DNA of 24,992 nt from an uncultured Jannaschia sp. GTDB taxonomy: Bacteria > Pseudomonadota > Alphaproteobacteria > Rhodobacterales > Rhodobacteraceae. Of this stretch, positions 23,533 through 24,992 are shown one piece after another. Location: positions 1 through 24,992 of the forward strand of contig CALFSY010000257.1 of assembly GCA_937916365.1 (NCBI GenBank), given 5' to 3'. The notes beneath the pieces are model-generated. The model did not search any database and had not been told where the DNA came from. It worked only from the letters and a program-made list of their open reading frames with translations. The position numbers were made by a program, and so were the translations under genes. The first letter of the stretch is position 1. The number at the start of each line of letters is the position of its first letter.

Positions 23533-24210
23533 ATGCACATCGAACCAGGAATCGTGGACGGCGCCAAAATGGTGTTGGCCTATGGCACCGCAGCCGTCGG
23601 AGCGGCGACGGCGGTAAAGTTTGCCGCAGATGATTTGAAAGACCATTCGTGGTCTTCCTTTGCCTTGCGCGCCGTGATCGCAACATTTGGCGTTTTCGTA
23701 TTTTTTGAGGTATTTCCGCATTTCTCCGTGGGCGTGTCAGAGGTGCACTTTATCCTAGGCACCACGCTTTTCCTGATCCTGGGGGTGGCGCCTGCGGCGA
23801 TTGGATTGGCCTTGGGGTTGTTAATTCAAGGGCTTTTTTTCGCGCCTACCGATTTGCCAATGTATTTTGTCAACATCACCACACTTTTGTTCCCGTTGTT
23901 TGCCATTTACGCAGGGGCCAAACGCCTATTTCCGGCGCAAAAGGCTTATGTTGATCTGGAATACTGGGATGTTTTGAAACTGTCGGCCATTTATCAGGGT
24001 GGAATTATTGCCTGGGTGGCATTTTGGGCGATTTATGGCCAAGGGGTTGGTGTCGAAAATATCGCGGCAATTCTTAGCTTTGGCGCCGCCTACCTTGTGG
24101 TGGTGATTGTGGAACCTTTGGCCGATCTTGCCGTGCTTGCCGCCGCAAAGGGCGCGCGCACCTGGAAAGACAGCGGCATGTTCGCCCGCCGTTTGTATCA
24201 TACTGTATAA
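23533..24210 (+). CDS. cbiM: CbiM-like cobalt transport permease (ECF S-component)
   Basis: The 225-residue inner-membrane protein starts MHIEPGIVDGAKMVLAYG. The extreme N-terminal Met-His is the cobalt-chelating feature of CbiM/NikM substrate-binding components. About six hydrophobic segments follow, with the family stretch SEVHFILGTTLFLILGVAP and FAPTDLPMYFVNITTLLFPL. I chose the ATG at 23533 behind GGAAGGAG; a GTG at 23509 would add eight unlike residues. No cbiN, cbiQ or cbiO lies next to it, so either the energising subunits are elsewhere or it works alone. Riboswitch control strongly supports cobalt as the cargo. Confidence 0.85.
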   Translation: MHIEPGIVDGAKMVLAYGTAAVGAATAVKFAADDLKDHSWSSFALRAVIATFGVFVFFEVFPHFSVGVSEVHFILGTTLFLILGVAPAAIGLALGLLIQGLFFAPTDLPMYFVNITTLLFPLFAIYAGAKRLFPAQKAYVDLEYWDVLKLSAIYQGGIIAWVAFWAIYGQGVGVENIAAILSFGAAYLVVVIVEPLADLAVLAAAKGARTWKDSGMFARRLYHTV

Positions 24211-24222
24211 TCAAGGTGTAAC

Positions 24223-24250
24223 GGGCACGGTGCCTTTGTGTGCCGTGCCC
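24223..24250 (+). terminator. Stem-loop between cbiM and cobF
   Basis: GGGCACGG (24223-24230) pairs perfectly with CCGTGCCC (24243-24250) around a 12-base loop, 12 bases after the cbiM stop. No T-run follows. It may be a partial terminator or a processing site that sets the cbiM to cobF ratio. Confidence 0.45.
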
Positions 24251-24263
24251 ACGTTCGTAGGTG

Positions 24264-24992
24264 ATGCAACTTTTCCTAATCGGAATCGGAACGGGAAATC
24301 CCGATTATCTGACCCAGCAGGCGGCCCATGCCATCAAAATGGCAGATTTAATTTTGATCCCTTATAAAGGGATTGAAAAATCGGATTTGGCCGATCTTAG
24401 GTTGGGTATTGTGCACGCAATCCGACCCGAGGCCCCGATCGAATTTTTCGATATGCCAGATCGTGCAACGGACGTGCCATATCTGGCCGCTGTTAATGAT
24501 TGGCATGGCCAAATTGCCGAACGTTGGGCGCACGCCATGGCAAAACACCCCCACGCGCACCATGTAGCGTTATTGGTGTGGGGTGATCCGTCACTGTATG
24601 ACAGCACGCTGCGCATTGCCGCGCGATTAACCCCCCAGCCCGATATGAAGGTCATCCCAGGTATTACCGCGATGCAGGCACTTACCGCCGCGCACGCCAT
24701 TCCGCTGAATACAATAAACGATCCTGTTCTGTTGACCACGGGCCGCCAATTACAAAAACGGGGATGGCCAGATGGCGCAACCCGCGTTGTGGTAATGTTG
24801 GACGGGGCATGCGCGTTTCAACACCTGGATCAAAAGGGGATGTTTATCTGGTGGGGGGCGTATTTGGGTATGGCCGATGAAATCCTTGACGCCGGGCCAC
24901 TGGCCCAGGTGGGCGCCCGCATCATCGCCCGCCGCGCCGCCGCCCGCACCCGCAAAGGATGGATCATGGACACCTATCTTTTGGCACGTGAT
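24264..24992 (+). CDS. cobF: Precorrin-6A synthase CobF (nearly complete at right edge)
   Basis: CobF methylates C1 and removes the C2-extruded acetyl group, making precorrin-6A; it is specific to the aerobic pathway. The 243 codons present begin MQLFLIGIGTGNPDYLTQQA and include LILIPYKGIEKSDLADLR, EFFDMPDR, VWGDPSLYDSTLRIAARL, VIPGITAMQALTAAHAIPL, TTGRQL and a closing KGWIMDTYLLARD. That ending is near the family C-terminus, so only a few residues should be missing. The ATG at 24264 has a weak, very close AGG; GTG at 24261 is an in-frame alternative. It is separated from cobG-cobJ and follows cbiM. Confidence 0.92.
   Translation, partial: MQLFLIGIGTGNPDYLTQQAAHAIKMADLILIPYKGIEKSDLADLRLGIVHAIRPEAPIEFFDMPDRATDVPYLAAVNDWHGQIAERWAHAMAKHPHAHHVALLVWGDPSLYDSTLRIAARLTPQPDMKVIPGITAMQALTAAHAIPLNTINDPVLLTTGRQLQKRGWPDGATRVVVMLDGACAFQHLDQKGMFIWWGAYLGMADEILDAGPLAQVGARIIARRAAARTRKGWIMDTYLLARD

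Overview
The window looks like a chromosomal stretch from an alphaproteobacterium, most likely Rhodobacterales or a close relative. The evidence is the aerobic (cob-type) cobalamin pathway with CobG, CobN, CobE and CobF, a Zur-znuABC locus with an AT-rich Zur-like palindrome, moderately high GC with many TTG leucine codons, and tightly packed genes joined by ATGA overlaps. Genus and species cannot be told from the sequence alone. Almost the whole window concerns acquiring and using transition metals (Zn, probably Mn, Co). No tRNA, rRNA, insertion sequence or CRISPR array was seen.

Region 1 (1-1260, minus strand): a ring-cleaving VOC-family dioxygenase is translationally coupled (TAATG) to an alpha/beta hydrolase cut off by the left window edge. 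This pairing resembles quinone/aromatic-detoxification (Mhq/LinE-like) loci. Region 2 (1277-4583): a complete zinc uptake locus. zur-znuC-znuB run on the minus strand with ATGA overlaps, diverging from znuA on the plus strand. A Zur-box-like palindrome covers both promoters. ZnuA carries a long His/Asp-rich loop, and a strong stem-loop follows the gene. Region 3 (4584-5740): an orphan, AT-richer gene encoding a phage-type ORF6N-domain protein, with an inverted repeat placed inside its putative promoter spacer. Region 4 (5741-9811): a TroABCD/MntABCD-type four-gene metal ABC transporter (binding protein, ATPase, two permeases); the first permease has a soluble C-terminal extension.

Region 5 (9808-23253): a cobalamin riboswitch precedes a long run encoding a DUF1636 Cys-rich protein, CobW, CobN, CobG, CobH, CobI and CobJ. 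cobK is inverted on the minus strand, and the plus strand then continues with CobL, CobE, CobM, CobB and CobA. Region 6 (23254-24992): a second, more canonical cobalamin riboswitch precedes a stand-alone CbiM-like cobalt permease and then cobF, which is nearly complete at the right edge.

Together the cob genes cover uroporphyrinogen III to hydrogenobyrinic acid a,c-diamide (CobA, I, G, J, M, F, K, L, H, B) plus the large cobaltochelatase subunit CobN and candidate cobalt-supply proteins (CobW, DUF1636, CbiM). CobS, CobT and the later adenosylation and nucleotide-loop genes are not in the window. The points most worth a second look are the two structurally different B12 riboswitches, the cobK/cobL start codons that overlap head to head as CATG, the riboswitch-controlled solo CbiM, and the orphan ORF6N gene between two metal-uptake operons. 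I saw nothing that I can defend as a wholly new biological system.
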